From: an uncultured Spartobacteria bacterium | GTDB taxonomy: Bacteria > Verrucomicrobiota > Verrucomicrobiia > Chthoniobacterales > Chthoniobacteraceae | Length of the DNA stretch: 42,911 nucleotides | Assembly (NCBI GenBank): GCA_903929475.1 | Contig: CAIYUV010000181.1 | Span: forward strand, 1 to 42,911 | Direction of reading: 5' to 3' | Notes under the pieces: model-generated | What the model saw: only the letters and a program-made list of their open reading frames with translations | What the model was told of the DNA's origin: nothing | The model's database searches: none | Shown: in pieces, positions 34,677-42,911 of the stretch | Numbering within the stretch: the first letter of the stretch is position 1 | Layout: each line of letters starts with the position of its first letter | Made by a program: the position numbers and the translations under genes

Positions 34677-35587
34677 GCTGCCCGCGCATTTCCATCATCG
34701 TGCCGAGCTTCAACCAAGGCGCTTACATCGAAGCGACCCTGCGATCGGTGCTCGATCAAAATTACCCCGCGCTCGAACTCATCGTGATGGATGGAGGCTC
34801 GACGGACAACACCCGCGAAATCCTCGATCGCTACACTGACAGGCTCGCGCACCTTGAAATCCAGCCGGATCGCGGACAGTCGCACGCGATCAACAAGGGA
34901 CTCGCGCGCATGACTGGCGATGTCTGGGCTTACTTGAACAGCGACGACCTGCTCACGCCCTGTTCGCTCATCCGTGTCGGTGAACTTTTTCAAAATCCAG
35001 CAACCGACTGGATCGGCGGAGTGAGTGTAATTTTCGACGAGCAAAGCGAGCGCGGCACCGTGACGCCGCACCGCCCGGCGCGCCTCAAGGAAGTCGTCAC
35101 GCCATGGGCACGCTCGGTCGAACACGTCTTCCCGTGCTCCAACGTTTGCTACATGAGCCGCCGGATTTACGACACCATCGGCGGCTTCGACGAGAGCTAC
35201 AACTACTCGATGGACATGGAGTATTACACGCGCGCGGTCTTCGCCGGATACCTCCTGCGACGCGTGCCGGAGGTGATGGGCCGCTGGCGCTGGCACTCGG
35301 AAAGTAAGACGGTGCGCGACGGGCGCAACTATCGTTTTCTCGAGGAGGAACTGCGCATCGCCACCGCCTATGCCGACCGTCTCGCGCCCGATGATGCTTT
35401 GGCGCTATGGAATGAAATTTTTCAAAATCGAAAATGGTATGTCGTCCGCCGTGCGCTGCACGAAAATCCGCACGGTTCCCGCATCGGGCGACTCGTGCGC
35501 CTGCTCACCGACGCGATGCAGCGCCCTTCGCTGCTCGGTTTTCGTCCGTGGCTTGGAGCGGTAAAAAAACAGATCGTCAGCGCATGA
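34673..35587 (+). CDS. GT2 family glycosyltransferase
   Basis: A 304-residue GT-A-fold inverting glycosyltransferase. The N-terminus ISIIVPSFNQGAYIEATLRSVLDQ is the GT2 nucleotide-binding start, followed by VMDGGSTDNT and the metal-binding acidic motif LNSDD. No membrane segment is evident, so it acts at the cytoplasmic face. The ATG lies inside the stop of the exporter ATPase gene (ATGA) and the stop is shared in the same way with the next glycosyltransferase. Donor sugar unknown. Confidence 0.9.
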   Translation: MSCPRISIIVPSFNQGAYIEATLRSVLDQNYPALELIVMDGGSTDNTREILDRYTDRLAHLEIQPDRGQSHAINKGLARMTGDVWAYLNSDDLLTPCSLIRVGELFQNPATDWIGGVSVIFDEQSERGTVTPHRPARLKEVVTPWARSVEHVFPCSNVCYMSRRIYDTIGGFDESYNYSMDMEYYTRAVFAGYLLRRVPEVMGRWRWHSESKTVRDGRNYRFLEEELRIATAYADRLAPDDALALWNEIFQNRKWYVVRRALHENPHGSRIGRLVRLLTDAMQRPSLLGFRPWLGAVKKQIVSA

Positions 35588-36507
35588 GCACGAAGCCGCA
35601 GCGTTTGACCCTCGCCGTGCCGGTTTTCAACGCGCAGGAATTTCTTCCTGCAACGCTGGAGTCACTCAATGCACAAGAAGAACACGTGTGCTGGTGGCTG
35701 CAGGATGGTGCGTCGAAGGATCGCACCATTGAGATCGCGCGCTCATTCGCACGCCCGTGCGACACGGTCGTGTGCGAGCCGGACAGCGGCCAGCCCGATG
35801 CTCTCAACCGTGCCTTCGCAAAAATGGGCGGCGAAATCATCGGCTTTTTGAATGGCGATGACATCCTCACTCCCGGCACCGCCGAGCGCGCGCTCGCATA
35901 CTTCGAGGATCACCCTGAACTCGATCTCATCTATGGCCGCGTGGAATGGATGGATCGCAACGGGAAAACCACAGGGCATCACGCAGGCTGCATTCAATCA
36001 TTGGAGGAAGTGCTCGATATCTACGGGGTCTGGTGGAGCCAGCGTCAATGGGTGCAGCCCGAGGTATTTTTCCGGCGCTCGCTCTGGGAAAAGACCGCCG
36101 GTTTTCAGACAAAATGGAATCTCGCCTTCGACTACGACTTCTGGGTGCGTTGCTTCCGCGCAGGTGCACGAGTCGCCCATGTCCCGGCAGTGGGCGCGCG
36201 CTTCCGCATCCACAGCGGACAAAAATCAAACGCGTCCGAGCTGGCAGCGGACGAGATTCGGGGGATCGTCAGCGAACATCTCAGCGACGGTGCTGAAATC
36301 GGAACGCTCTTTCAACAACGCCTCCATGCCCACTTGAGCTACGACCTTTACCAACTCGGAAAAACCACCATCCCAGGCAAACGCCGGACTCCGTTTGTAA
36401 CAGCATTGCTGAGGCACCCGCTTTGGTTTTTGTGTCCGTCCGTCCGTGCGCGGGCAAAGTCGAGTCTTGCCAAGCTGCTCGGCTTCCGTCGTAGAACAAT
36501 CGTATGA
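35584..36507 (+). CDS. GT2 family glycosyltransferase
   Basis: A 307-residue GT-A enzyme. LTLAVPVFNAQEFLPATLESLNAQ opens the fold, LQDGASKDRT matches the usual DGSxDxT region, and FLNGDDILTPG carries the metal-binding acidic pair. It resembles the preceding gene in motif layout and may be an old duplicate with changed specificity. It is coupled to both neighbours by ATGA overlaps. Confidence 0.9.
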   Translation: MSTKPQRLTLAVPVFNAQEFLPATLESLNAQEEHVCWWLQDGASKDRTIEIARSFARPCDTVVCEPDSGQPDALNRAFAKMGGEIIGFLNGDDILTPGTAERALAYFEDHPELDLIYGRVEWMDRNGKTTGHHAGCIQSLEEVLDIYGVWWSQRQWVQPEVFFRRSLWEKTAGFQTKWNLAFDYDFWVRCFRAGARVAHVPAVGARFRIHSGQKSNASELAADEIRGIVSEHLSDGAEIGTLFQQRLHAHLSYDLYQLGKTTIPGKRRTPFVTALLRHPLWFLCPSVRARAKSSLAKLLGFRRRTIV

Positions 36508-37415
36508 TTTCACCTGGACGTCTTTGGTGGCTGCTGAAGCGCGATTTTAAGCGCGGCTTCGGCGCGAGCTATCACGACTATCAAACAAAACCACGCATCG
36601 TCGAATGGGTGTGGCCTTTTTGGAGCGAAGCTCCCCAGTCGGTGCCCATCCACGTTCTGACCGGGGCGAAAGACTGGCAACTTTGTGCATGGATGCTTGC
36701 CAGCTTCTTTCATTTTACCGAACAGACTTGGAACATCGTCATTCACGATGACGGAACTCTGAACGCACAAATCTGCGCACAGCTAAAACAGATATTCAAA
36801 TCCGTTCGCATCATCTCCCGCGACGAGGCCGACACGAAGATGGATCGTCTTCTACTGCCATTCCCATTCTGCCACGACTACCGCAACAAGCACCCGCTCG
36901 CGTTGAAGATTTTCGACATGGCGCAGTTTTGTGAAAGTGACCGCTTTATTATTTTCGACAGCGACCTGCTTTTTTTCAACCACCCGCGTGAAATCATGAA
37001 TTGGGTTTCTGGCAACACGTCGGAATGCTGGTTCAACGAGGATATCGAGGAAGGCAGCCTCATCACCAAGGAGCACGCATGGAGCGACCTCGGCATCACG
37101 CTGTGGCCCCGCGTGAACAGCGGTCTCTGCCTGCTCTCGAAGGCAGCGATTGATTTGGAATTTTGCGAACGCGCACTGGGGGAAACAAGCATTCTCAAAG
37201 GTCACATCTGGCGCGTTGAGCAGACGCTCTTTGCGCTCTGTGCCTCGCGCCATGGCAAGGGCGGCCTTCTGCCAAAGACCTACGAAGTCTCCCTTGCAAA
37301 AGATGCATCCAGCGACTGCATCGCACGCCATTACGTCGGCGCTGTGCGTGACCAATTCTATGGCGAAGGACTCAAACGGCTGCGCGATGTGCTGCTGACT
37401 GAAGAGGAGGATTGA
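36504..37415 (+). CDS. Putative GT-A fold glycosyltransferase, family uncertain
   Basis: A 303-residue protein that I do not place in a named family with confidence. A DxD-type motif at about residues 152-154 (FIIFDSDLLFF) within a Rossmann-like alpha/beta region, plus VNSGLCLLS further on, resembles nucleotide-diphospho-sugar transferases of GT8/GT32-like type. An N-terminal basic stretch (LLKRDFKRGFG) precedes the fold. It is held between two glycosyltransferase genes with overlapping start and stop codons, which supports a role in building the same glycan. Confidence 0.65.
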   Translation: MISPGRLWWLLKRDFKRGFGASYHDYQTKPRIVEWVWPFWSEAPQSVPIHVLTGAKDWQLCAWMLASFFHFTEQTWNIVIHDDGTLNAQICAQLKQIFKSVRIISRDEADTKMDRLLLPFPFCHDYRNKHPLALKIFDMAQFCESDRFIIFDSDLLFFNHPREIMNWVSGNTSECWFNEDIEEGSLITKEHAWSDLGITLWPRVNSGLCLLSKAAIDLEFCERALGETSILKGHIWRVEQTLFALCASRHGKGGLLPKTYEVSLAKDASSDCIARHYVGAVRDQFYGEGLKRLRDVLLTEEED

Positions 37416-38458
37416 TGAAAGTCATATTCGCGCCCGACTGGCGCAACGGTGTCCCTTACCAACGATTGCTTGCTGAGTCGCTGGGCCGGCAAGGTGTGCA
37501 AGTCAGTTTCCTCGAAGGCTACAAACGCATATTTCCGCTGCGCCGCCTGCTTGCGGCACAGAGCTGCGACCTGCTTCACCTCCACTGGCCCGAGGCTTAT
37601 TACCCGCGCAAAGGCGATGCATGGGACTGGTTCCGTCGCGCCCGCTTCGCCTGCGACCTCCGCGCAGCCATACGCCGTTGCGCCCTCGCAACAACCGCCC
37701 ACAATCTCCACGCGCACAACCGTGCGAACGAATCCTTCGCCGCACGCAACACGCGCTCAGCTCACGCCAGAGCCGGCGTGGTCTTCGCCCACTCGGAAGT
37801 CGCGAAGCAGCGTATCGTCCGCGAGTTTTCGCTCGCTGAGGAGAAAGTATGCGTCATCCCGCATGGCGATCTCAGCGTGGCGCTCGGCGCTCCCGTTTCG
37901 CAACACGAAGCGCGGTCGGCGCTCGGTATCGGTGACGGCAAAATCGTCCTCATGTTCGGCATGGTCAAGCCCTACAAGGGGCAGGAGGAAGTCATCGCGT
38001 GGTGGCGGCGTTCGCAGCCGGAAGCCACGCTTGCCATCGTAGGCAGCCCAATCACTCCCGAATATGCCGCCCGGCTTTCCGGGCAAATCGGAGACGCGAA
38101 AAACATCATCACCCGTTTCACATGGCTTGCCAATGAGCAACTCCGGCTGTGGCTGTGCGCGGCAAACTGCACCGTATTCAACTACCGGCAAATTTTTACT
38201 TCCGGCGCTGCAAACCTCGCACGATCATGGGGCCTGCCAATGCTCCTGCCTGCCCGGCTTGACACGGTGCTCCTCGATGAACCCACTCCATTCGTTCACC
38301 GCTTTACCGATTTCGATACGGACTTCGCGGAAGCACTGCGCAAGACTCTCTCGGTCGCGCCGGATTTTGCAGCAGCCGTGCCATGGCGTGAGTCGTGCAG
38401 TTGGGAAAATGTCGCGCGACTGACGGCGGATGGATACCGGCTCGCGCTGGGTAAATAG
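37415..38458 (+). CDS. GT4-like (GT-B fold) glycosyltransferase
   Basis: A 347-residue GT-B protein. Its N-terminal half has the motif CDLLHLHWPEAYY and TAHNLHAHN. Its C-terminal half has VLMFGMVKPYKGQEEVI and a sugar-nucleotide site around FTSGAANLARSWGLP. The ATG at 37415 overlaps the previous stop (TGATG) and follows a strong GAGGAGG. A TTG one codon upstream is less likely. It is the last gene of the NRPS/exporter operon and ends three bases from a convergent GT2 gene. Confidence 0.85.
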   Translation: MKVIFAPDWRNGVPYQRLLAESLGRQGVQVSFLEGYKRIFPLRRLLAAQSCDLLHLHWPEAYYPRKGDAWDWFRRARFACDLRAAIRRCALATTAHNLHAHNRANESFAARNTRSAHARAGVVFAHSEVAKQRIVREFSLAEEKVCVIPHGDLSVALGAPVSQHEARSALGIGDGKIVLMFGMVKPYKGQEEVIAWWRRSQPEATLAIVGSPITPEYAARLSGQIGDAKNIITRFTWLANEQLRLWLCAANCTVFNYRQIFTSGAANLARSWGLPMLLPARLDTVLLDEPTPFVHRFTDFDTDFAEALRKTLSVAPDFAAAVPWRESCSWENVARLTADGYRLALGK

Positions 38459-38461
38459 TCA

Positions 38462-39352
38462 CTACACCACCCGCTTCGCCACAGCCCGCGCACGCAAAAG
38501 CCCCCATATCACGGACGGCCATCGCCATGGGCGGAGCGCGTTGCGCTTTAGAAGCAGGCTTTTTCGCAAGATGCCCTGACGAAAATTCCACGGCCTCCAC
38601 TTCGGCGGCACATGACGGAGATGAAACAGCCAGAGTGACACATATTTTTCCCACTCTTTATAGTCGTTCTGAGGATCATCGAGGCGCAGTCCGCCCATTG
38701 GCGCGCGTGTGTGCTGCATACTAGCCGAGGGATCAAAAACGATATTCATCCCGGCTGAGTGCATTCGCAAGGCGAGGTCGTAGTCGTCTCCGTAGCTGTT
38801 CCCGGCGAAAGCAGGATCGAGCCCGCCGACTTTTTCCCATGCATCGCGCCGCAGCGAGCAATTGCAGGTGGCGAGATGTGCAACCACCCGGCGTTCCGTG
38901 CTCGCTCGATGGAAAAAAACCGCCTGCTCAAACGGTGTTGCAAACTCTCCTCCCGATCCAGCCCCCGGCTGATAATCCGGCGGCGACAGTTCCTGACCGC
39001 ATACGGCCATCACTTCATCGTCGGCATAATTTCGCGCATGATTGACGAGGAAATTGGCATCGGGAATCCGTATGTCGTCGTCAATAAATACAAGCACATC
39101 CCCGCTGCTCGCGGCCACTCCCGCACGTCGCGCGGCGACGACCCCCTGTCTCTGCCCGACCACTTTCAGCGTATGTGGTGAGGCGCGGATGAACTCATAG
39201 ATGCTCTCGTCCATAGGAGGTAGATTTTGATCAATGACAACAACCTCGGCACGCACCCCAGTCTGTCTCGCTAGATCGCCAAGCACGAGACGCGCAGAAT
39301 CAGGGCGACGCCATGTGGCTAGGATGACACTGAGCGATGGAAGCGGATCCAT
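38462..39352 (-). CDS. GT2 family glycosyltransferase, convergent
   Basis: A 296-residue GT-A glycosyltransferase. The start LSVILATWRRPDSARLVL is typical of GT2. VVIDQN replaces the usual DDGS region. VLVFIDDDIRIP carries the metal-binding acidic residues. CNCSLRRDAWEKVGGLDPAF and YGDDYDLALRM form the acceptor and catalytic-base region. The ATG at 39352 is preferred over a GTG three codons earlier. It is transcribed towards the NRPS operon and away from asnB, so it is probably controlled separately. Confidence 0.87.
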   Translation of the reverse strand: MDPLPSLSVILATWRRPDSARLVLGDLARQTGVRAEVVVIDQNLPPMDESIYEFIRASPHTLKVVGQRQGVVAARRAGVAASSGDVLVFIDDDIRIPDANFLVNHARNYADDEVMAVCGQELSPPDYQPGAGSGGEFATPFEQAVFFHRASTERRVVAHLATCNCSLRRDAWEKVGGLDPAFAGNSYGDDYDLALRMHSAGMNIVFDPSASMQHTRAPMGGLRLDDPQNDYKEWEKYVSLWLFHLRHVPPKWRPWNFRQGILRKSLLLKRNALRPWRWPSVIWGLLRARAVAKRVV

Positions 39353-39441
39353 GAGGTGCACTATTCAACAGATGACGCTGCGGATTACGACGTGAAAAGC
39401 AGCCGTGACCCGCTGGCACACTCTCGGCTAAATAGAACTCG
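39353..39441. promoter_or_regulatory. Divergent gap between GT2 gene and asnB
   Basis: These 89 bases between divergent starts should hold promoters for both transcripts. CGGCTAAATAGAA just before asnB is the most -10-like stretch. No clear -35 or operator was recognised. Confidence 0.3.
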
Positions 39442-41307
39442 ATGTGTGGAATCGCCGGTTTAGTAGATCGTGCCGAGCCCGATGCAGGCGCCCAACTCCG
39501 GCGTATGCTCGGGCTCATCGCGCATCGTGGGCCGGACGGTGAAGGCACACACATCGAGCCCGCGACCGGGCTGGCAATGGGGATGCGACGGCTGAGCATC
39601 ATTGATATCGAGGGCGGCACCCAGCCGATTTGGAATGAGGACGAAAATGTCGGCGTCGTCTTCAACGGCGAGATTTACAACTACGTCGAACTTCGCCGCG
39701 AGTTGGAGGGAAAAGGTCACGCTTTCCGCACGCACAGCGACACGGAGGTGCTCGTCCATCTTTACGAAGAGCTAGGGCCTAAAATGACAGAGCGTCTGCG
39801 TGGAATGTTCGCGTTCTGTATCTTTGATCGTCCGGGACGCTCACTGCTTCTGGCGCGGGATCATTTTGGACAGAAACCACTATACTTCACCGACAGTGGC
39901 GGACGCTTTGCCTTCGCAAGCGAACTAAAATGCCTGCTCTCACTTCCGTGGGTCCCACGCGATTTGCGGGAGGATGCATTCCTCACTTTTGCTGCGTGGC
40001 TCTCGCTTCCCGACGGAGAAACACACTTTACCGCCATTAAAAAGGTGCAGCCGGAACAGGTGCTCCGTGTGCCGCTCGATGAGCGCGGAGGAGCGACACA
40101 TGTCGGCGCATGGAGCTACGATCTCTCAGCGGAACCAGACATCACCAGACTTGATGATGCGACTGACGCACTGGACCACTCCCTGCGCGAAAGTGTGCGA
40201 ATGCATTTGCGTGCAGACGTGCCCGTGGGAGTGCTGCTGAGCAGCGGGCTCGACTCGCGAACCGTCGCCGCCTACGCGCAGGAATTGCAGAGCGGCACAA
40301 TGCAGACATTCACCGTAGGCTTTGGCGCAGAAGACAGTGAGCAAAGCGGGGCCGCAGACACGGCGCGTGAAATCGGAAGCACGCACCACACGCTCGAACT
40401 CACCGCACGCGACTTTTCCGAAAGCATTGGACGCATCGCGTGGCATCTCGATGAACCAATTGGAGACCCGGCCTGCTTTGCCGTGATGCGTGTGTGTGAG
40501 ATGGCTCGCGGCCACGTGAAAGTGCTGCTCAGCGGCGAGGGCAGCGATGAGCTTTTCGGCGGCTATGACGGACGCTATCTGGGGATGCTTGCCACCATGG
40601 AGCGAACACAGCGCTTGCGGTGGATGTCGCCTTTTCTGCCACGCGGCTGCTTCGCCAGCGCATCGCGCATGGAACGTTTTTTTGCCAGAACGAACAGTAG
40701 CTACGAAGGTGAAATCGCGACTTTGCGTATGGAGGGGCTGCCGGGAAATATCGCGCAGCCTCGCGGACTCACCGCCGAACAATTCCGTAAATTGAGCGAG
40801 CGCGCTGTGGATATTTCAGAAACAAGTTTTAGCAAGCAGCGCGATTCTTTGAGCGACCTGCTTTGCTGGGATATCCGCTGGCAGCTTGCGGAATCGTTGC
40901 TGCAAAAAGCGGACAAGATGAGCATGGCTGCCAGCATCGAGCTGCGCACACCACTACTCGATACCGAAGTGGCAAAGATCGCGGCGCGTATCCCCTCCTC
41001 GCTTAAGTTGCCGCAGGGCGGACCCGGAAAGTTTGTGCTCCGAAAGACGCTTGAGAAAAAGCTCAACGAAGACCTTGCGCGCCCAAAGAAGGGATTCCCG
41101 GTTCCGCTGAATGCGTGGTTTACCGGGCCGCTCCGCGAGCAAGTGCAGGCCGAACTTTTCAGCGCCAACTCTGTCGTATGTTCGCAACTTGACCACACAC
41201 TGCTCCGGGCTGCGTGGGACGATCTGCTCGCGGGCCGATGGGATGGCGGACGCGTCATATTCTCGCTATGGCTATACGAGACATGGCGGAGTAACCTCCC
41301 TAAATGA
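39442..41307 (+). CDS. asnB: Glutamine-dependent asparagine synthetase-like amidotransferase
   Basis: A 621-residue AsnB-type enzyme. Cys2 directly after the start Met (MCGIAGL) is the glutaminase nucleophile, which fixes the start. The N-terminal class II amidotransferase domain (RGPDGEG, GEIYN, SDTEVL) is followed by the ATP-pyrophosphatase-type domain with the loop SSGLDS at 267-272 and LLSGEGSDELFGGY. AsnB paralogues in surface-polysaccharide and NRPS clusters often amidate uronic acids or carboxyls rather than aspartate. The context here, with coupling to a GT2 gene by ATGA, points to such a role, but genuine asparagine synthesis cannot be excluded. Confidence 0.92.
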   Translation: MCGIAGLVDRAEPDAGAQLRRMLGLIAHRGPDGEGTHIEPATGLAMGMRRLSIIDIEGGTQPIWNEDENVGVVFNGEIYNYVELRRELEGKGHAFRTHSDTEVLVHLYEELGPKMTERLRGMFAFCIFDRPGRSLLLARDHFGQKPLYFTDSGGRFAFASELKCLLSLPWVPRDLREDAFLTFAAWLSLPDGETHFTAIKKVQPEQVLRVPLDERGGATHVGAWSYDLSAEPDITRLDDATDALDHSLRESVRMHLRADVPVGVLLSSGLDSRTVAAYAQELQSGTMQTFTVGFGAEDSEQSGAADTAREIGSTHHTLELTARDFSESIGRIAWHLDEPIGDPACFAVMRVCEMARGHVKVLLSGEGSDELFGGYDGRYLGMLATMERTQRLRWMSPFLPRGCFASASRMERFFARTNSSYEGEIATLRMEGLPGNIAQPRGLTAEQFRKLSERAVDISETSFSKQRDSLSDLLCWDIRWQLAESLLQKADKMSMAASIELRTPLLDTEVAKIAARIPSSLKLPQGGPGKFVLRKTLEKKLNEDLARPKKGFPVPLNAWFTGPLREQVQAELFSANSVVCSQLDHTLLRAAWDDLLAGRWDGGRVIFSLWLYETWRSNLPK

Positions 41308-42218
41308 AAGTCACCATCGGCATCCCCTGCTACAATGCAGAGCGATGGATTCGCCAGGCGATCCAGAGCGCGCTCGATCAGCGTGGCGTGGAACCCGAGG
41401 TGATCGTTGTGGACGATGGCTCCACTGACTCATCCCTTGCAGTCATTCACGAATTTTCCACAAACATCCGTCTCGTCGAGGGAGGACACCACGGTGCAAA
41501 CCATGCGCGGAATCTCATTTTAAAAAACGCCACGGGTGAGTGGGTGCAATATCTGGACGCGGACGACTACCTTGAACCGGAGAAAATCAGCACCCAACTC
41601 AATGACTCACGCGGCAACGCTGACGTGATCTACAGCCCGGTCTGGATCGAAACCACCACGTCTGTCGCTACGACCCGGGAGCAAAGCCACACCTCACCTC
41701 ACGAGGATATTTTCACGCAATGGATCCGCTGGCACATCCCGCAAACAGGCGGCGCACTCTGGCGGCGGGAGCCATTAAGCAAACTGAGCTGGCGTGAAGA
41801 ACAGCCTTGTTGCCAGGAACACGAGCTTTACCTCGCGGCGCTGCAAGCCGGGTTGCGCTTTGAATACACACCTGCGCCGGGTGCCGTCTATCGCGTGTGG
41901 AGCGAGGAGACACTTTGCCGAAAAGATCCTGTGCTCGTCACCCGCGTCCGCACCGGACTCATGGAGAGGATGCTTGATTGGCTAAAGGAAGAGAGGAAGC
42001 TCCTGCCAATGCACCGTAGGGAAATCGCGCAGGCCTGTTTTGAAATGGCGCGCACATGGGCACGTTTCAATTTGGACGAAGCCACCAAGTATCATGACCA
42101 GCGCCGTGCCAAAGGTCTCATTCGCCTCGCCGGGCCTGCCGCGCCGTGGAAATACCGCCTCGCCTATCATCTACTCGGATTTGCGCGCGCTGAACGACTG
42201 GCCACGGCGACACGTTAA
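41304..42218 (+). CDS. GT2 family glycosyltransferase
   Basis: A 304-residue GT-A enzyme beginning VTIGIPCYNAERWIRQAIQS, with VVDDGSTDSS and the metal-binding motif YLDADDYLEP. A C-terminal stretch of about 100 residues is helical and Arg-rich. The ATG overlaps the asnB stop (ATGA), making a two-gene unit. Donor and acceptor are unknown. Confidence 0.9.
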   Translation: MKVTIGIPCYNAERWIRQAIQSALDQRGVEPEVIVVDDGSTDSSLAVIHEFSTNIRLVEGGHHGANHARNLILKNATGEWVQYLDADDYLEPEKISTQLNDSRGNADVIYSPVWIETTTSVATTREQSHTSPHEDIFTQWIRWHIPQTGGALWRREPLSKLSWREEQPCCQEHELYLAALQAGLRFEYTPAPGAVYRVWSEETLCRKDPVLVTRVRTGLMERMLDWLKEERKLLPMHRREIAQACFEMARTWARFNLDEATKYHDQRRAKGLIRLAGPAAPWKYRLAYHLLGFARAERLATATR

Positions 42219-42272
42219 CGCTCGCCGCAGAAGGCGCTTTGACGGAAATGGCAATGCGGAAGTCTTCAATGC

Positions 42273-42298
42273 TGACGCACAGTAGGAGTCCTGCGTCA
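42273..42298 (+). terminator. Possible hairpin after the asnB-GT2 unit
   Basis: TGACGCA (42273-42279) pairs with TGCGTCA (42292-42298) around a 12-base loop, 55 bases after the GT2 stop and before pilT. There is no U-tract after the stem, so it could equally be a regulatory palindrome. Confidence 0.3.
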
Positions 42299-42339
42299 AA
42301 CTGCGCTCCGTGGCATCGTTCCCGCTATCTCATGTCGAC

Positions 42340-42911
42340 ATGGCCCGCATAGACCAGTATTTCAAATTCATGAAGGAGCAGGGCGCATCCGACCTGCATC
42401 TCTCAACAAGCAATCCTCCCATTCTCCGCATCCATGGTGAAATGGTGCGTGTTGACGCACCTCCGTTCTCTAACGACGACCTCAAATCGCTCGTCTATGA
42501 GATCGCGCCGGAGCACAAAATCAAACAGTTTGAGGAAACGGGCGACGTGGATTTCGGCTACGAGTATCCCGGCTTTGCGAGATACCGCGCAAATTTCTTC
42601 AATCAAAAATATGGCATCGGTGCTGTGTTCCGTTTGATCCCGAGCAAAATTCTCTCCGCTGACGATCTCGGACTTCCGCAGGTGATTAAAAAATTCGCGA
42701 TGCTCAAAAAAGGTCTCGTGCTGGTGACCGGCCCCACAGGCTCCGGCAAATCCACGACGCTCGCCGCAATGGTGGACTGGGCGAACCTGCACCGCAAAGA
42801 TCACATCCTCACTGTCGAGGACCCGATCGAGTTCGTTCACAAAAGTCAGCAGAGCCTCATCAACCATCGCGAAGTCGGCGTGCATACGAAGTCGTTCAGT
42901 TCCGCATTGCG
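42340..42911 (+). CDS. pilT: PilT-type twitching motility ATPase, N-terminal part (cut by window end)
   Basis: The first 190 residues of a secretion/pilus retraction ATPase. MARIDQYFKFMKEQGASDLHL matches the PilT start, including the conserved ASDLHL motif. A PAS-like N-terminal domain (RIHGEMVRV; FRANFF-like RYRANFFNQ) leads to Walker A GPTGSGKST and the Asp box TVEDPIEFVH. The window stops before the His box. No recognisable Shine-Dalgarno precedes the ATG. It is separated from the polysaccharide genes by 121 bases and is probably its own unit. Confidence 0.9.
   Translation, partial: MARIDQYFKFMKEQGASDLHLSTSNPPILRIHGEMVRVDAPPFSNDDLKSLVYEIAPEHKIKQFEETGDVDFGYEYPGFARYRANFFNQKYGIGAVFRLIPSKILSADDLGLPQVIKKFAMLKKGLVLVTGPTGSGKSTTLAAMVDWANLHRKDHILTVEDPIEFVHKSQQSLINHREVGVHTKSFSSAL

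Noticed and set aside
39400-39441. Possible sigma-54 promoter (TGGCAC) upstream of asnB
   Set aside because: The -12 element TTGC is missing at the required spacing, and no enhancer-binding regulator is nearby.

Overview
The window is GC-rich bacterial chromosome from a Gram-negative-type organism. The signs are an ABC-exported surface polysaccharide pathway, a PilT motor, an alpha-2-macroglobulin and a secreted family 2 glycoside hydrolase. The gene mix and weak Shine-Dalgarno use fit a soil or freshwater member of the Verrucomicrobiota, but this is inference: no rRNA or universal marker is present and I cannot name a genus. No insertion sequence, phage gene, CRISPR array or origin was seen. 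With the starts chosen here no gene-free stretch exceeds 300 bases.

Left part (1-11.8 kb), general functions. A secreted GH2 enzyme, tRNA-Leu(UAG), a YdjM-like membrane hydrolase, a 2015-residue alpha-2-macroglobulin with an intact C-x-E-Q thioester motif, a ParA ATPase without an adjacent ParB, and a PAS/H-box/receiver signalling protein that lacks a kinase ATPase domain.

Middle part, minus strand (11.8-17.3 kb). A polysaccharide block: a WecA/MraY-type sugar-phosphate transferase, an O-antigen-ligase-like protein with a long soluble tail, a GT4 glycosyltransferase and a WcaF-type acyltransferase.

Right part, plus strand (17.4-38.5 kb). A tightly coupled run of nine genes diverges from that block. 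It starts with two giant assembly-line enzymes, an NRPS (C-A-T-E-C-T) and a PKS/NRPS hybrid (KS-AT-ACP-AMT-C-A-T-TE). An Sfp-type phosphopantetheinyl transferase follows, then a Wzm/Wzt polysaccharide ABC exporter and four glycosyltransferases. Six of the eight junctions overlap (ATGA or TGATG) and the other two are 9 and 2 bases. The aligned specificity residues read exactly as threonine for the first adenylation domain and close to a leucine code for the second. The model product is an (acyl?)-D-Thr / [unknown residue] / beta-amino-polyketide / Leu chain, released by a thioesterase whose nucleophile is Cys rather than Ser.

Far right (38.5-42.9 kb). A convergent GT2 gene, a glutamine-dependent AsnB-like amidotransferase coupled to another GT2 gene, and the start of pilT, cut by the window end.

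The main observation is that a nonribosomal peptide/polyketide assembly line is built into what looks like an ABC-transporter-dependent O-antigen or capsule operon. Shared transcription is strongly suggested. A chemical link between peptide and glycan is a hypothesis.
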